A DNA stretch of 64,000 nt. It comes from Stereocaulon alpinum. Lineage: Eukaryota; Ascomycota; Lecanoromycetes; Lecanorales; Stereocaulaceae. The position numbers were made by a program, and so were the translations under genes. Positions 13,301 through 24,367 of this stretch are shown here, piece by piece. Positions within the stretch are counted from its first letter, which is position 1, and the number at the start of each line of letters is the position of its first letter. A model generated the notes under the pieces. It searched no databases. It saw only the letters and a program-made list of their open reading frames with translations, and was not told the DNA's origin. The stretch covers positions 1 through 64,000 of the forward strand of contig JAEUBA010000023.1 of assembly GCA_018257865.1 (NCBI GenBank), in the 5' to 3' direction.

Positions 13301-14694
13301 CTAGATCTACTTTAGATTACCTTAGATAGGTGCTAACGGCTTCTATAGGATATTATCTCTATTATCTAGCCTGCTACTATTACAATAATTAGGGTTCTGA
13401 GTAATATATTATTAGGTTAGAGGCTTAAATCGATTAGACTGGTAACGACTGGAGTTATTAGTACTTAGGTAAGTACTACTAAGCTTATTAAGTAGCTTCC
13501 TTAGGCTTTTAACCTTATATTAAGATAAAGGAGTTAAAGTACTAGTATTCGCTTAGTACGATAAGACGAGATTATTAAGTTAAGATTTAGATATTATCTT
13601 CTAAATAATTAACTAAAGTAACTCGTTTTCCTTAGTCTTATATTCTTCGTCGTTCAGCTTCTTAATCTCAGCTTTAGTACGACGGGCTTCCTCAGCTAAC
13701 GTATAGGTACCTTATAATAATTAATTAGGGGCTACTATAGCTCTAGTAGCCTCGCGTCGTATATCTAAGTCTACTAGGCCTTAAAGGAATACTTTTATAA
13801 CAGATTCGAGTATAGCTTCCTTAAGTATTAATAGTATTAATAAGGACTTAGAACTTTAGGTAGGGCGGTTATAGGTACTAATATACTATATTATTACTAG
13901 CAGCCTATTATAGTAGGCTGATAGCGACTTATTATACTACTTAAGCTTAGAGAGCTTAGTATCGAATAAGATTATTAATACTTTAGAGGATTTTAATAGG
14001 AATCGTTTATATAGTAGGTTCCTAAAATTTTTTACTAATTCCTAGGTTAGGTTAGCTAAGGTAAGAATTAATACTACTTAGGGGTAGCTCTCAGCCTATA
14101 TAGTAGTATCCTCCGTAAGTAATAAATCTAGTACTTAGGTATATTAATAAGGAGGAATAGTATTATTAACGGAATAGCCTTTAAGCTCCTAGTCTAGCTT
14201 TTTTAGCTACTTAGTAGTAAAAATATCTTTCCTTAAGAAAAATCTATAGAGTTTAAAGTTAGCCCTAAATAGTAACGATATTTTCGGAGCTGCTAGAGTA
14301 ATAGGGGTATTAATTCCTACTTTAGATTAAGCTAAGGTAGTATCTAATAGTAATAAAGCGGGGGAGTAGTTAGACTAAAAGACTTAATTAATCTATTTAG
14401 GATTATACTATAGCTACGATTCTAGTTCTTTATATAAGGAGGGTGCTAGGTTATTAATAACCTAACTTATAGCTAGAGGTTACTATAGGCTTTAATTACG
14501 TAAGTATAATTAATTAATAGTAGAGGGTGATTGAGGACGATTAAAAAAGAGTAAGGGATTTAACGAAGGCTTCTGCGGGGCTGGAGTAATAACGAGATAA
14601 GTAATAATATATAGATAACGACGATTAAACCGTTAATTAATAGACTAATATAAGGTAGAATAGAATAATTACTCCTAAGGCTACTATCTATCGC
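10370..14694 (-). mobile_element. RIP-degraded Ty3/gypsy retrotransposon, minus strand, truncated after RT
   Basis: On the minus strand a gag-like region is readable at about 14,200-13,700; it carries the Leu/Tyr-rich SLSAYYNR motif typical of fungal retrotransposon gag. Pol follows: RT onset at about 11,330 (ITPSTKPFAV; then LSSKVYNYLS) and RT box FYIDN at about 10,690-10,640. The RT 3' end is near 10,380 and the frame then stops; RNase H and integrase are absent, so the element is truncated there. The right edge at about 14,694 coincides with the return of normal base composition and with TGCGATAG on the minus strand, a possible LTR start. Residual TG/CA dinucleotides are a little more frequent here than in the other two elements. 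Confidence 0.78.
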
Positions 14695-15539
14695 ACCGTA
14701 GTCGCTAATTGAACAGGTTGATTCGTAGTGGGTAGGAAGGATGAATTCTGCTTAGGTGGGGAACCTGCTACTTATGCTACTGGCTATGACTAATCCTTGC
14801 TAAGCGAATCGCACCTGCCTTGTCCACCACTCGACGGAGGATGCGCTAAACAAAATTGGTAGCCAATAAGCTCTCGCAGGTGCTTGGCATGAATTGCCAT
14901 CATTGTGCGCTAGCTCTTTCATTCTTCAAACTTCATACAACGTTCGCTCATTTGCTTGCCTGAGTCCTACCACATCGTTAACTTCTTGTGCTTGTAACAT
15001 ACATCCTTAAATCCACAATCATCTTGGGGCAATAATAGCAGACGTGATAATACTACGGGGACAAGATTAGCTTAGTGTACCTTAGTGGAGAAGACAAAAG
15101 GTCGTGAAGATGAATGCGCCGGACAGGTCAGTGATGATTTGCTTGAACTCTCCATGCTACAGCGGCTTCCGTTGAATAGTAGAAACCCCCATCAGTGTGT
15201 GCATCAAGTAGTGGACCTGGGGCATCCAGAAAACTACCCAAACTCGTTCAAGGTCTGATGAATCTCCCGAAAGGAGCAAATTGGAAGAGGAGGACTTTGG
15301 TTGAGGTGATATGTATGTGGGGTATCGTCCGACGATCGCGTTGTGTTGACCCATTCACTCGTCCCTTCCTACCTTCACGGACTCCCTTCCAACTTTCGTA
15401 CTTTCCCGTTCCCTTCAAACCCATTCACGACTTCATATCAAAGATTTCCCCTGCCCTTCAACCCGAATCAAGATCATATAGCAAAACATCCCCCTTCCCT
15501 TCAAGCCCATTCAGACTTCCATCTCGAACCACGACCACA
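14695..15539. other. Gap between RIP block and RPB11
   Basis: Composition is ordinary here, with abundant CpA/TpG. The distal half is pyrimidine-rich (about 15,360-15,500, many CCCTTCC and TTCCC runs), as in fungal promoters and 5' UTRs. The plus frame that becomes RPB11 is open from 15,195, but the upstream translation is unlike RPB11. No other gene is supported. Confidence 0.6.
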
Positions 15540-16418
15540 ATGCCTTCGCCTCGGCGTAGCAGCTTGAGCCCTCGAAATCCAGCAGAGCTTCACGCACCGA
15601 ATGCTGATTACCAGAATCGTCCTGTGGCATCTGATCTGGGTTCTCCTACACACATTTCCCATCACTCTCATATGAGTCGCTTCCGCGGTCACGCCCTTTA
15701 TTCACCAATGAATGTCAACGCTTTCAATTCAGACTCTCATGTTGGGCCAAAAGCTGTCGCAGAGGATAACATTCCCGACAGGTTCGACACTTTCCTCCTA
15801 GGAGATGGCGAAAAGAAGGTGACCGAAGTAGCAGACACACGTAAGTCAATTCTTTGGCGTCTCATGAAGATAGTACCAACGGAAGCCTTGTTCCCGCGCA
15901 TGTACGATGCTTTTAACATTTTGGCTGGATTTCCATGAAATCATCTACTTCGATTAAGATGTGTTATACTCAATCCCTGCATCTCACTTCAAATCTCGCC
16001 CAGCTAATACATATTGTCTGTTCAGGTATTCCCTCGGCCTCAACATTCACCTTCAACAAAGAGGATCACACCCTTGGCAATCTCCTCCGCTCACAACTCC
16101 TGAGATCGCCACATGTGAAATACTCTGGCTACAGAATCCCACATCCCCTCGTTAGGCAAGTCTACCCCTAGTGAGACGTCTCGCAGATACGTCACAATTG
16201 CTAACACACTATGATTCGCCAGCTCATTTGAACTCCGCATCCAGACCGATAGCACCCTCACACCTCGTGCCGCCTTACAGCAAGCTTGTCGAGAACTGGT
16301 CAGTGACCTCAGCACGCTGAGCCGCGAATTCACTAAGGAGTGGGAGTTAAGGAAGATGGTGGGAGACGGGGCAAAGGGCGACGATAAAGACGGTAAAGGC
16401 AAGGTGCCAGGGAGATGA
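15540..16418 (+). CDS. RPB11: RNA polymerase II subunit RPB11
   Basis: Core subunit of RNA polymerase II that pairs with RPB3 in the nucleus (alpha-like assembly dimer). Exons: 15540(or 15708)-15840, 16026-16155, 16223-16418. Exon 1 carries the conserved PDRFDTFLLGDGEKKV start. Exon 2 carries FNKEDHTLGNLLRSQLL and VKYSGYRIPHPL, and exon 3 carries FELRIQTD and the C-terminal helix. Intron 1 is GT-AG with a GCTAAT branch site. Intron 2 (16156-16222) only keeps frame if its donor is AG|GCAAGT, making it a GC-AG intron with a GCTAAC branch site. The start is uncertain: ATG 15540 has the better context (ACA before ATG) but yields 208 aa, while ATG 15708 yields 152 aa. The yeast protein is 120 aa and begins just before PDRF, so an unseen early intron is possible. 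Confidence 0.93.
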
Positions 16419-16820
16419 ATGCGGAGGAGAGGATCCTGGGAGTTTTCAGGAGTCAGAACAGTAGTTCTAAGTCAATCATTGTATTGCTAAGGTGCATTGA
16501 AAAGGAAAGGATGTTATGCAAGGCGTTGTGGGGGCTTTAGGCCAGAAGATGGCAGCAACGGGGCTCTGGGTCTCGACCAATGAAGTCTCTTCTCTGGATA
16601 TGACCAACTCAGAGCTCTTCCCAAAACAAGCACTTGCAGAGTCTGGTCTTATCTTTCGATCGCTAGTGGAAGAGGAGGCGTTTATTCCGGCCAAGGTTTG
16701 CCACAGCCCTATCCCCTAGCGCCGCCACGTCCTCCAATTTGGCCGTCGTCACCCCAAGGTTGGAGCTTAAAGCTCGCCTTTGCAAAAGCTTTGGCGTTCG
16801 TGTCTTGTCATTGCTATAAG
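16419..16820. other. RPB11-PAN1 intergenic region
   Basis: A 402 bp spacer between two same-strand genes. It must hold the RPB11 3' end and the PAN1 promoter. Short open frames on both strands have no recognisable content. No RNA gene seen. Confidence 0.55.
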
Positions 16821-19800
16821 ATGTATTCAAACTCGAATTCCTATTTGGGAGGGAACAGCGCCCGTCCTGGTCCTCCCCAGTACGGGCAGTCCTCATACTC
16901 CCAGCCAGGCCAGCAGCAACAACAGCCAAATGGCATCGCACTTCAGCCTGCAGGGTTTGCTGGAGCTCCCATGCAACAGCAATACACAGGATTTCCGGGG
17001 CAGGGCCAGCAACAGATTTTCCAAGCTCCACAGCAGCAGCCGCAGTACACAGGGTATCCGCCCCAAAACCAGCCGCCGCTGCAACAGTCTTTCCAGACCG
17101 GACAACCTCCTCCGCAGCCAGTTGCTCCGCAAAAGACGGGGTTGACCTCGTCTCAAATGGCCCAGTCGTTCGCGTCAACCCCTGCACCTCCGCTACCAGC
17201 GGCCAAAGCCGTAACCTCGGGCACCAAGATACCTAAGATACGTCTATCGTTCCTGACTGCTACAGACCAGGCAAAGTTTGAGCAGCTGTTCAAATCAGCG
17301 GTTGGAGATGGACAAGCTTTAGATGGTCAGAGACTGGGACATGCAAGATTGACTGAAGCTAACGCGATATAGGCGAGAAGGTCAAGGATCTGCTAATTCG
17401 ATCCAAGCTGCCTGGGACCGATCTGATGCAGATCTGGTATGCTGTTCGTAGAGTATTGACCAAGACATATACTGACTTCAATCAGGACCCTTTCGGATAC
17501 TACTAAGTCTGGGCAACTCCTGTTCCCAGAGTTCGCCCTCGCCATGTACCTTTGCAACTTAAAGCTGGTCGGGAAGGACCTGCCACAGGCCCTACCTGAG
17601 AAGATCGCGAACGAAGTCTCGAGCATGGTGGATATAATCTCGTTTGGTGTACCTGATGACCGCCCTGCTGCAGCACCACCTCGAAGCAATGCGCCAAACT
17701 TCAATGCTCCGTCAGCCGCAAATTCGACCCCCAGCATTCAGCAACCGCAGCCCCAAGCTTCGAATAGCCAATTGCTCTCTCAGATTACATCCCAGCCAAC
17801 AGGGTTTGCAGCACAATATATACCACCGCAGCCGACCGGGTTTGGGCCCCAACAGCCACAGCAACAGCCAGGTTTTGCGCCACAGCCTACGGGATTCCAG
17901 CAGCCGCAACAGACCAGCTTTCAGCAAAATCCCCAAGCCATTGGCTATCAAGGGCCTATGCCTCCTATGCCACCAATGCCCTCGGCCTATGGTACAAGCA
18001 TGTCACCATCACAGACGGGTATACAACCACCAATGCCCCTGAACGCGCAACCCACGGGACGACCAGGACAGTGGGGCTTAGTGAACGCCCCAGCTTCGGG
18101 GCTGCCGAATATCGATGCGCTACAACAGCGGATGATGCCACAGCCTGGCCGCGAAGGAGGGTATACAACGACTGGTCTGTCAGGGACAGCTACGGTACCT
18201 TGGGCTGTTACTAAGGACGAGAAGAAGATATATGATCAGCTATTCAAAGCATGGGACGGTTTTAACAAGGGTTTTATTGGTGGCGACGTGGCCCTTGAGG
18301 TTATGGGCCAGAGTGGACTGCCAAAGTCGGACCTCGAGAAGATTTGGACCCTATCTGACCCAGGAAATAAGGGCAGACTCGATATGGATGAGTTTGCTGT
18401 TGCTATGCATCTGATCTACAGGAAGCTGAATGGTTATCCTGTGCCCAATCAACTTCCCCCAGAACTAGTCCCTCCGTCCACCAGGAATTTTACGAACTCA
18501 ATCGACACGGTCAAATCGTTGCTCTCTCAAGACGCGGAGTCGAGAAAGAATACCGGATCGTTTCTCCAGCCACAGAAGACCGGTGTGAGCTATCTGAAAA
18601 ATCACTCATTCCGTACAGAATCCAATGGAATAACTCCAGGACGTAAAGATGCTACAATTTTTAGAAATAACGATGATGACGTTGGATATAGGTCGAGCGC
18701 ACGGCGGAGAGTTGGCGGAGGAGGGCGGACACCTTCGCCTGCTCAATCCACTTCTCCATCCTCCGAGAGATCTAGTGATGAACTATCAATTGAGCAGATG
18801 CGCAAAAAGATCCGGGAAAAGCAGATTTTGTTGGACGCCATAGATTTCAAGGATGAAAATGCCGCAGAAGAGGATGACGCCCTAGACCGAAGGGATCGCC
18901 GAGAAGCTGAAGACCTGTATCGGCGTATCCGCAGGATTCAAGAGGATATCGATGGTCATCCGAAATCAGGTTTAAGGGACGTGGATTCCGGCGCTGAACG
19001 TAGGGCTCTAAAGCGTCAATTACAAAAACTGACCGATCGTCTACCCGAGCTAGCTTCTCAAGTGAGGAGATCGGAGCGTAGTATTGCTGATGCGAAGCTT
19101 GAACTGTTCCGCTTGAAAGATGCAAAGGCACATCCAGGAAGTGCCTCGACCGTAGTAGGCACTGGACCTGGTGGATCAGTCACTGAAGCGGATAGGCTGA
19201 AGGCTCGTGCTAAAGCTATGATGCAGCAGCGTTCTGCAGCTTTGACAGGTAGAGGCGCTCCAGCGGGCGAAGACGACCCCGGAGCTGCTGCGAGGCGCCT
19301 AGAAGAGGAAAATTCGAGGACAAAGAACGAAAGAGAAAACAACGAGCGCATGATCAAAGATGTTGAGGACAGTGTTCGCGATTTCTCCCGTAGCCTTGAG
19401 GACACCCTGGCCCAAGGGAGTGAAGACTCGACTAGTGAGCATGAGAGACGTAGGTGGGAGGACGGCCTCGGTGTTGAAGATGAGGTCAGAGACTTCATCT
19501 TCGACTTGCAAAGGGGTAGTCGAAGTGCTAAAGTTCGCCCCGAAGGGTAAGTAACGGCTTAAAGCTCGTTCTTAAGTCGTTTTGCTAATCTCGGGCAGTG
19601 CTGGCAAAGGTCGTGGAGGTGATGTGGTTCGAGACAACTCCCGTGATCTTGCCCCAACCCGTAATGAGAAAGACGCGGAGTCTCCAAAGCCGGCAGCAGC
19701 AGTACCTGCTGCCGGTGGTTCTTATTCATCGTATAAGACTGCGGAAGAGCGAGCAGCCTTTATCAAGCAGCAAGCCGAGCAGCGCATGGCCGACCGTTTG

Positions 19801-21484
19801 GCAGCCCTTGGGCTCAAGCCGGCAACCAAATCTGGTGAATCAGTCCAGCAGCGTCAAGAACGGGAGGCCAGGGAACGCCAGGATCGCGTGCGTCAAGCCG
19901 AAGCAGAAGATGCCAAACGAGAAGAGGAGAGACAGCGTAGACTCGCCGACGAGCAGCCATCTGTTCCAGAAGTTGGGAAGAACACAAAGAAACCGCCGCC
20001 GCCGCCAATACGTAAGAACAGAGCAGACAGTGCCGCACAGCGCGCTGAAGCCAAACGAAGAGATGACAAAGAGGCGTTGAGAATCAAGGCCGAGCAGGAA
20101 GGAAAGGAACAGGCAATCAAAGAGCAGCAGCGACTTCAGGAGTCACAGACTAGGAGCATGGAGTAAGTTGCCGACTTTATGAAATATGTATCTATTGGTG
20201 CTAACGGTCTTTTTTAGAGACGAAGCCCAACGGCAAGAGGACGAAATTGCTAAAGAGAGAGAAGCATCTCAAGCAAGGCTCAAGGCATTGGAGGAGCAGG
20301 TCAAGCAAGGCAAAGTCAAGAAGCAAGAAGAAAAACGCAGAAAACAAGCTGCCGAGAAAGAGGCCAAGGAGAAAGAAGCCAAGCTTGCAGCTCAGCGAGC
20401 GGAGCTGGAGGCTGCAAAGGAGAGGGAGAGACAACTACAGTTGCAGCTGGAGAGCCTTGCGGACGACGACTCATCTGATGAAGAAGGTCCCCAAGAGATC
20501 ACCCCACAAGAGACTACCCCAACAAATAGCCAGGTGCTATCGCGGGAAGGTAGCATACAGTCTCCCCCGTTGAAGCCAACCTCTGTAGAATCTAAAGCTC
20601 CCCCGAGTTCACCCCCTTTACAGAGTCCGCCGTCAGCTCCATCAGCCCTGCCACCGCCAGCTTCAGGACGAACACCCTCATCTTCGTTCGGTGCCGATAC
20701 GAAGAATCCTTTCTTTATGAAAATGAACCAAGCAAGTGAGCCGGCAGCACCCATGCCTAAATCCGTCACCTCACCAAATGGAACTGCCGAGTCTACAAAC
20801 CCTTTCCATCGTCTTACGCAACAGCAAGAGTCCGCCAAGTCTCAAGAGCTACCCCCACTTTTAACATCAACACCAACAGGCAGTCGTCCTTCTCGGGTCA
20901 GGCCGGAAGAAGACGAATGGTCTGTTGTCGACTCCACCTCGTCGTCTGACGACGAGGATGGTGCCGACAAGCCTAGTGGAGGAAGTGCAAAACAACTTGC
21001 GTCCATGTTGTTCGGCACAATGGCACCTCCTAGGCCACTATCTGCTATGGACGACAAGAAACCCGAGACCCCTTCGAGTCCAGCGCCACCCACGCCAGAT
21101 ACTGGCGCAGCTATGTCTCCACCACCGCCGCCTCCAATGCCAGGAAGTTTTGGTGAAGATGACCCTGCAGACCCTCCACCGCAGCCACCTATGCCAGGCG
21201 CCGCTGCTCCACCCCCACCACCGATGCCAATCTCAAGTGCTCCACCTCCACCACCTATGCCTGGGTTCGGTGCTCCGCCTGCGCCTCCACCCCCACCCCC
21301 AGGAATGCCAGGCGCACCACCAGCTCCTCCGCCGCCTTCCCCAGGTGGCGCTCTGGGAGGGCCGCCTGCGGCTATGCCGAACCTAGGGGGATTATTAGGA
21401 GATATCAAGAAGGGTACAGGCTTGAAGAAAGTGCAGACGAAGGATAGGAGTACAGCTACTACTGCTGGGAAGGTTCTGGATTAA
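16821..21484 (+). CDS. PAN1: PAN1, actin cytoskeleton-regulatory EH-domain scaffold
   Basis: Endocytic coat scaffold that links cargo adaptors to Arp2/3-driven actin assembly at cortical patches. Five exons (16821-17325, 17373-17436, 17486-19546, 19599-20162, 20218-21484) join in frame to 1,486 aa. The first two introns are only 47 and 49 bp and cut the first EH domain. Order: MYSNSNSYLGG start; Q/P-rich repeats; EH1 at about 145-235; many PTGF repeats; EH2 at about 430-505 (DPGNKGRLDMDEF calcium-loop region); coiled coil at about 620-740; a Lys/Glu-rich helix at about 1065-1145; poly-Pro stretches at about 1345-1440; and a WH2 motif near 1455-1475 (LLGDIKKGTGLKKV). Length and order match filamentous-fungal Pan1. 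Confidence 0.95.
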
Positions 21485-22120
21485 TGGCAACAAGCGGCAA
21501 GTTAAGAAGGGTTTGGGATGATGAGTTGGGGGAGGCCATCAGCAATCGTCGCTACCATGGATCTGGAGGGCACGAAGGGCTCTGTTGTATCATTGTAGCA
21601 TAACCACGTCACAGTGTTAATCAAGCATAGCACAACAGCCTTCTTGCTTCAAACATCGTCACCGATTTCGACTAAAAGCTCTCAATACACGGACTGCACC
21701 ATGTTCTGGTGGGCAGAAGCTGGCTTGCAAGTCTACGTCTAGAACAAAGGTGGTTGTAGACATCACCCTACTTTCAACTTATCTAAGTTCACCTGCTAGG
21801 CGTCTGAAACGTCGGTATCGCCTCCTTAGCAATGGTAATGGTAATGCCCCAGATGGTGTTGTGAGTCTTGATTTTGTATCATGAAGATGATGTTCTGACT
21901 TTTTCCTTGAAATCTATCACCGACATGACCGAATCTGTTTTAGAATAGTGTCGCATAAGTAGAGGTCGTGATCTTGTCGATGTGAGCTCCTTGTCCAAGG
22001 TCGATATAATATATTGAAAGCTAGCTTTTACTAGCGCAATCGGAAAGCCGAAGTCTCGCCGCGCACAGCACGAAATTGTATGGCAAGCACATTCCGCGAC
22101 ACCAACTCGCGCCCACCAAG
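21485..22120. other. PAN1-eIF3m intergenic region
   Basis: A 636 bp region between two same-strand genes. It holds PAN1 3' sequence and the eIF3m promoter; a CCAAGATG start context abuts eIF3m. No conserved ORF or RNA gene is visible. Confidence 0.55.
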
Positions 22121-23494
22121 ATGCCTGGGCCTACGAATACTTTACTGATCGAAGGATCCTTCGAGGAGCTAGCTGATGAGCTCGCACACTACATCGACGA
22201 AATTCAGAAGAAGCAGAACCCAGACAGCGCCAATACACAAGCAGAGATTGCACCTCTACTCGAGAAAGAGCAGAGAGATGAAGCACTTAAGAAGCTTGTC
22301 ACAGCGAGCGAGGTGCTCAACACTGCTCCTGAGAAAGGTGCCTATACTTTCTAACAAACGTCTCTTGGGGTTGTATTTGCTAAAGTACGGGACACAGAAT
22401 TCATAGCAGCATATAACCTACTCGTCCACCTTGTCCGACAATCGCCCAACCGCGACAGATTCCTCCCCAAAATCTGCCAAAACCTCTCTTCCCCCATAAA
22501 GTCCTCGCCAATAAACGGTCCCGGTCTCGCCCTCACCATACTAACCACAATTTTCAACATCCTACCCCAAGACAATGACACACGCTACCATGTATTCCTT
22601 GCCGTTCTGCGTGTCGTGCGCGCCTCATCTTCTTTCGAACTCTTACGGCCTCAACTCAAGAGCTTAGATAGCTGGATAGCAGCCTGGGAGACCGATGAAG
22701 AAGACCAGCGCAAACTATACCTCGAGATCGCCAACGTCGCAGCCGAAGCAGGCGAGGACGCCCAATCATACCTCTACCTCCTACGCGCCCTGCGCACGAT
22801 ACCAGTTGACGAAGTATCATCCAAGGAATCGCAAAGCCTCTCTATCCGCGCCCTCAAATCAGCCCTCAACCACCCTTCACACTTCGACTTCCAAGACCTC
22901 ACATCCAGTGATCCGATCCAAGCGCTGCGGAAATCAGACCCTGATTGGTATGACCTTCTTGAAGTATTCAACGCTGAATTGCTAGATGACTACAACGACT
23001 TCCTCGAATCACATGACGACTTCCTCTCCAATGCCGGTCTCGATGCATCGATCCTACACCGGAAAATGCGCCTGCTCACACTCGCATCCCTGGCGGCAAG
23101 CACACCAAGCCGAAGCCTTCCATACCAGCATATAGCGCGAGCACTGCAGGTTCCGAGCGAAGACGTGGAGATGTGGGTAATCGATGTCATACGCGCTGGC
23201 TTGGTAGAAGGGAAACTGTCACAATTGAACCAGACATTCCTGATACATAGGAGTACGTACAGGGTATTCGGAGAAAAGCAGTGGAAGGAAGTGCAAGGGC
23301 GATTGGATACATGGAGGACAAGTCTGATGGGCGTGTTGGAAGTCGTGAGGACGGAGCGGATCAAGGTGGCTGCGGAGCGCGAGAGGGAGCTTAGGGAGTT
23401 GGAAGGAAGGATTAATGGGGGTGGAGGTGGGATGGGGAGAGGGATGGGTGGTGGGAGGGGAGGGCCGAGGGACTTTGATATGGGTATGGATTGA
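22121..23494 (+). CDS. eIF3 subunit M (PCI domain)
   Basis: Component of the eukaryotic translation initiation factor 3 complex in the cytoplasm. Exons 22121-22337 and 22398-23494 with a 60 bp intron give 437 aa. The start MPGPTNTLLIEGSFEEL is the usual fungal eIF3m start; a TTG-led extension 45 nt upstream is ignored. The intron joins TAPEK to EFIAAYNLLVHLVRQS exactly as in the family. Residues about 240-385 form the PCI/winged-helix region (YQHIARALQV, VEMWVIDVIRAGLV, KLSQ). The tail after about 405 is Gly/Arg/Met-rich (GGGGGMGRGMGGG), also usual for fungal orthologues. It converges with ECM29, which is 873 bp downstream. Confidence 0.94.
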
Positions 23495-24367
23495 GGTATG
23501 ATTTATGAAAGCCTTTTCACTTATGGCTTGATGGGTACGATAGAGGGAATTGCATGAGGCTTAAGAAAAGCATTAGCATGACAGCTGTTCGCCAGCTTCT
23601 TTGCGCTTCGTCACGTCTCCATACGTTTTCTGCTTGAATGACAATGTCTTTGCGGAAACCCTTTCTCGACACCGAGTGTTGCTTTCCACCATGAATGTCG
23701 GGTCTGAAAAAGGGAGGGAGGGAGGAATGAGTGGCTCGATGTGGCTATATAGCATAGACTAGCAGTCGGTTTATATCCTCCCAACGTACATTCAGCAGCT
23801 CCTACGAGCTGGGCATAGCTAGGTAAAGCGAGGCTCTATCGTTGAGAGCTGGTTGGAAATCACCAGAAGAACTAGACTTTCGTGACGCGCAGCTCTAGTC
23901 ATTGATTAAGCTTTACATATTGACACGCTTCGTACTAGCGAGGGAGAACTAGTACGATCACAGATTGGTGACGACTGTTAAGGGTGGCGTTCTGCGTCAT
24001 ACCCTGCTGGCAGATCGCACCATGCAGCCTGCAAGTCATCGAATCATGAACGTGCACACTGTTGTGGTAGGTCAATACCTGGCGGAGTGGCTCTTATTTT
24101 GAGATTGTAAGATTTAGGAAATTGAAGCGCTTGAGGAGTCTGACTCAGTGATCCCGATTGGACGCTCAGTGCACCTTGCAGCGACCAAGGTTATCACTGG
24201 CAAAGGTGCTATGCATAGCTAATTGTAAAATTGTTCATTAAAGTAGAAATTGTGGGAAAGACTTTGATTAGAACTGCTGCCTCCATAACTGTCAAGTAGA
24301 CAGAGAATGCCTGTCCGTCAATACAGGACTTTCATGGAGCATCACTCCTTATGTCGTTGTTTCTGAC
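23495..24367. other. Convergent gap between eIF3m and ECM29
   Basis: An 873 bp stretch between two 3' ends. Only short ORFs without recognisable content occur. No tRNA-like B box, repeat or RIP signature is seen. Confidence 0.5.

Noticed and set aside
1..14690. Centromere or AT-isochore interpretation
   Set aside because: GC is only moderately lowered and legible pol frames explain most of the block; no satellite array is seen.
20842..21408. Gly-rich 188-codon frame on the minus strand
   Set aside because: It is the mirror of the poly-Pro stretch of PAN1.
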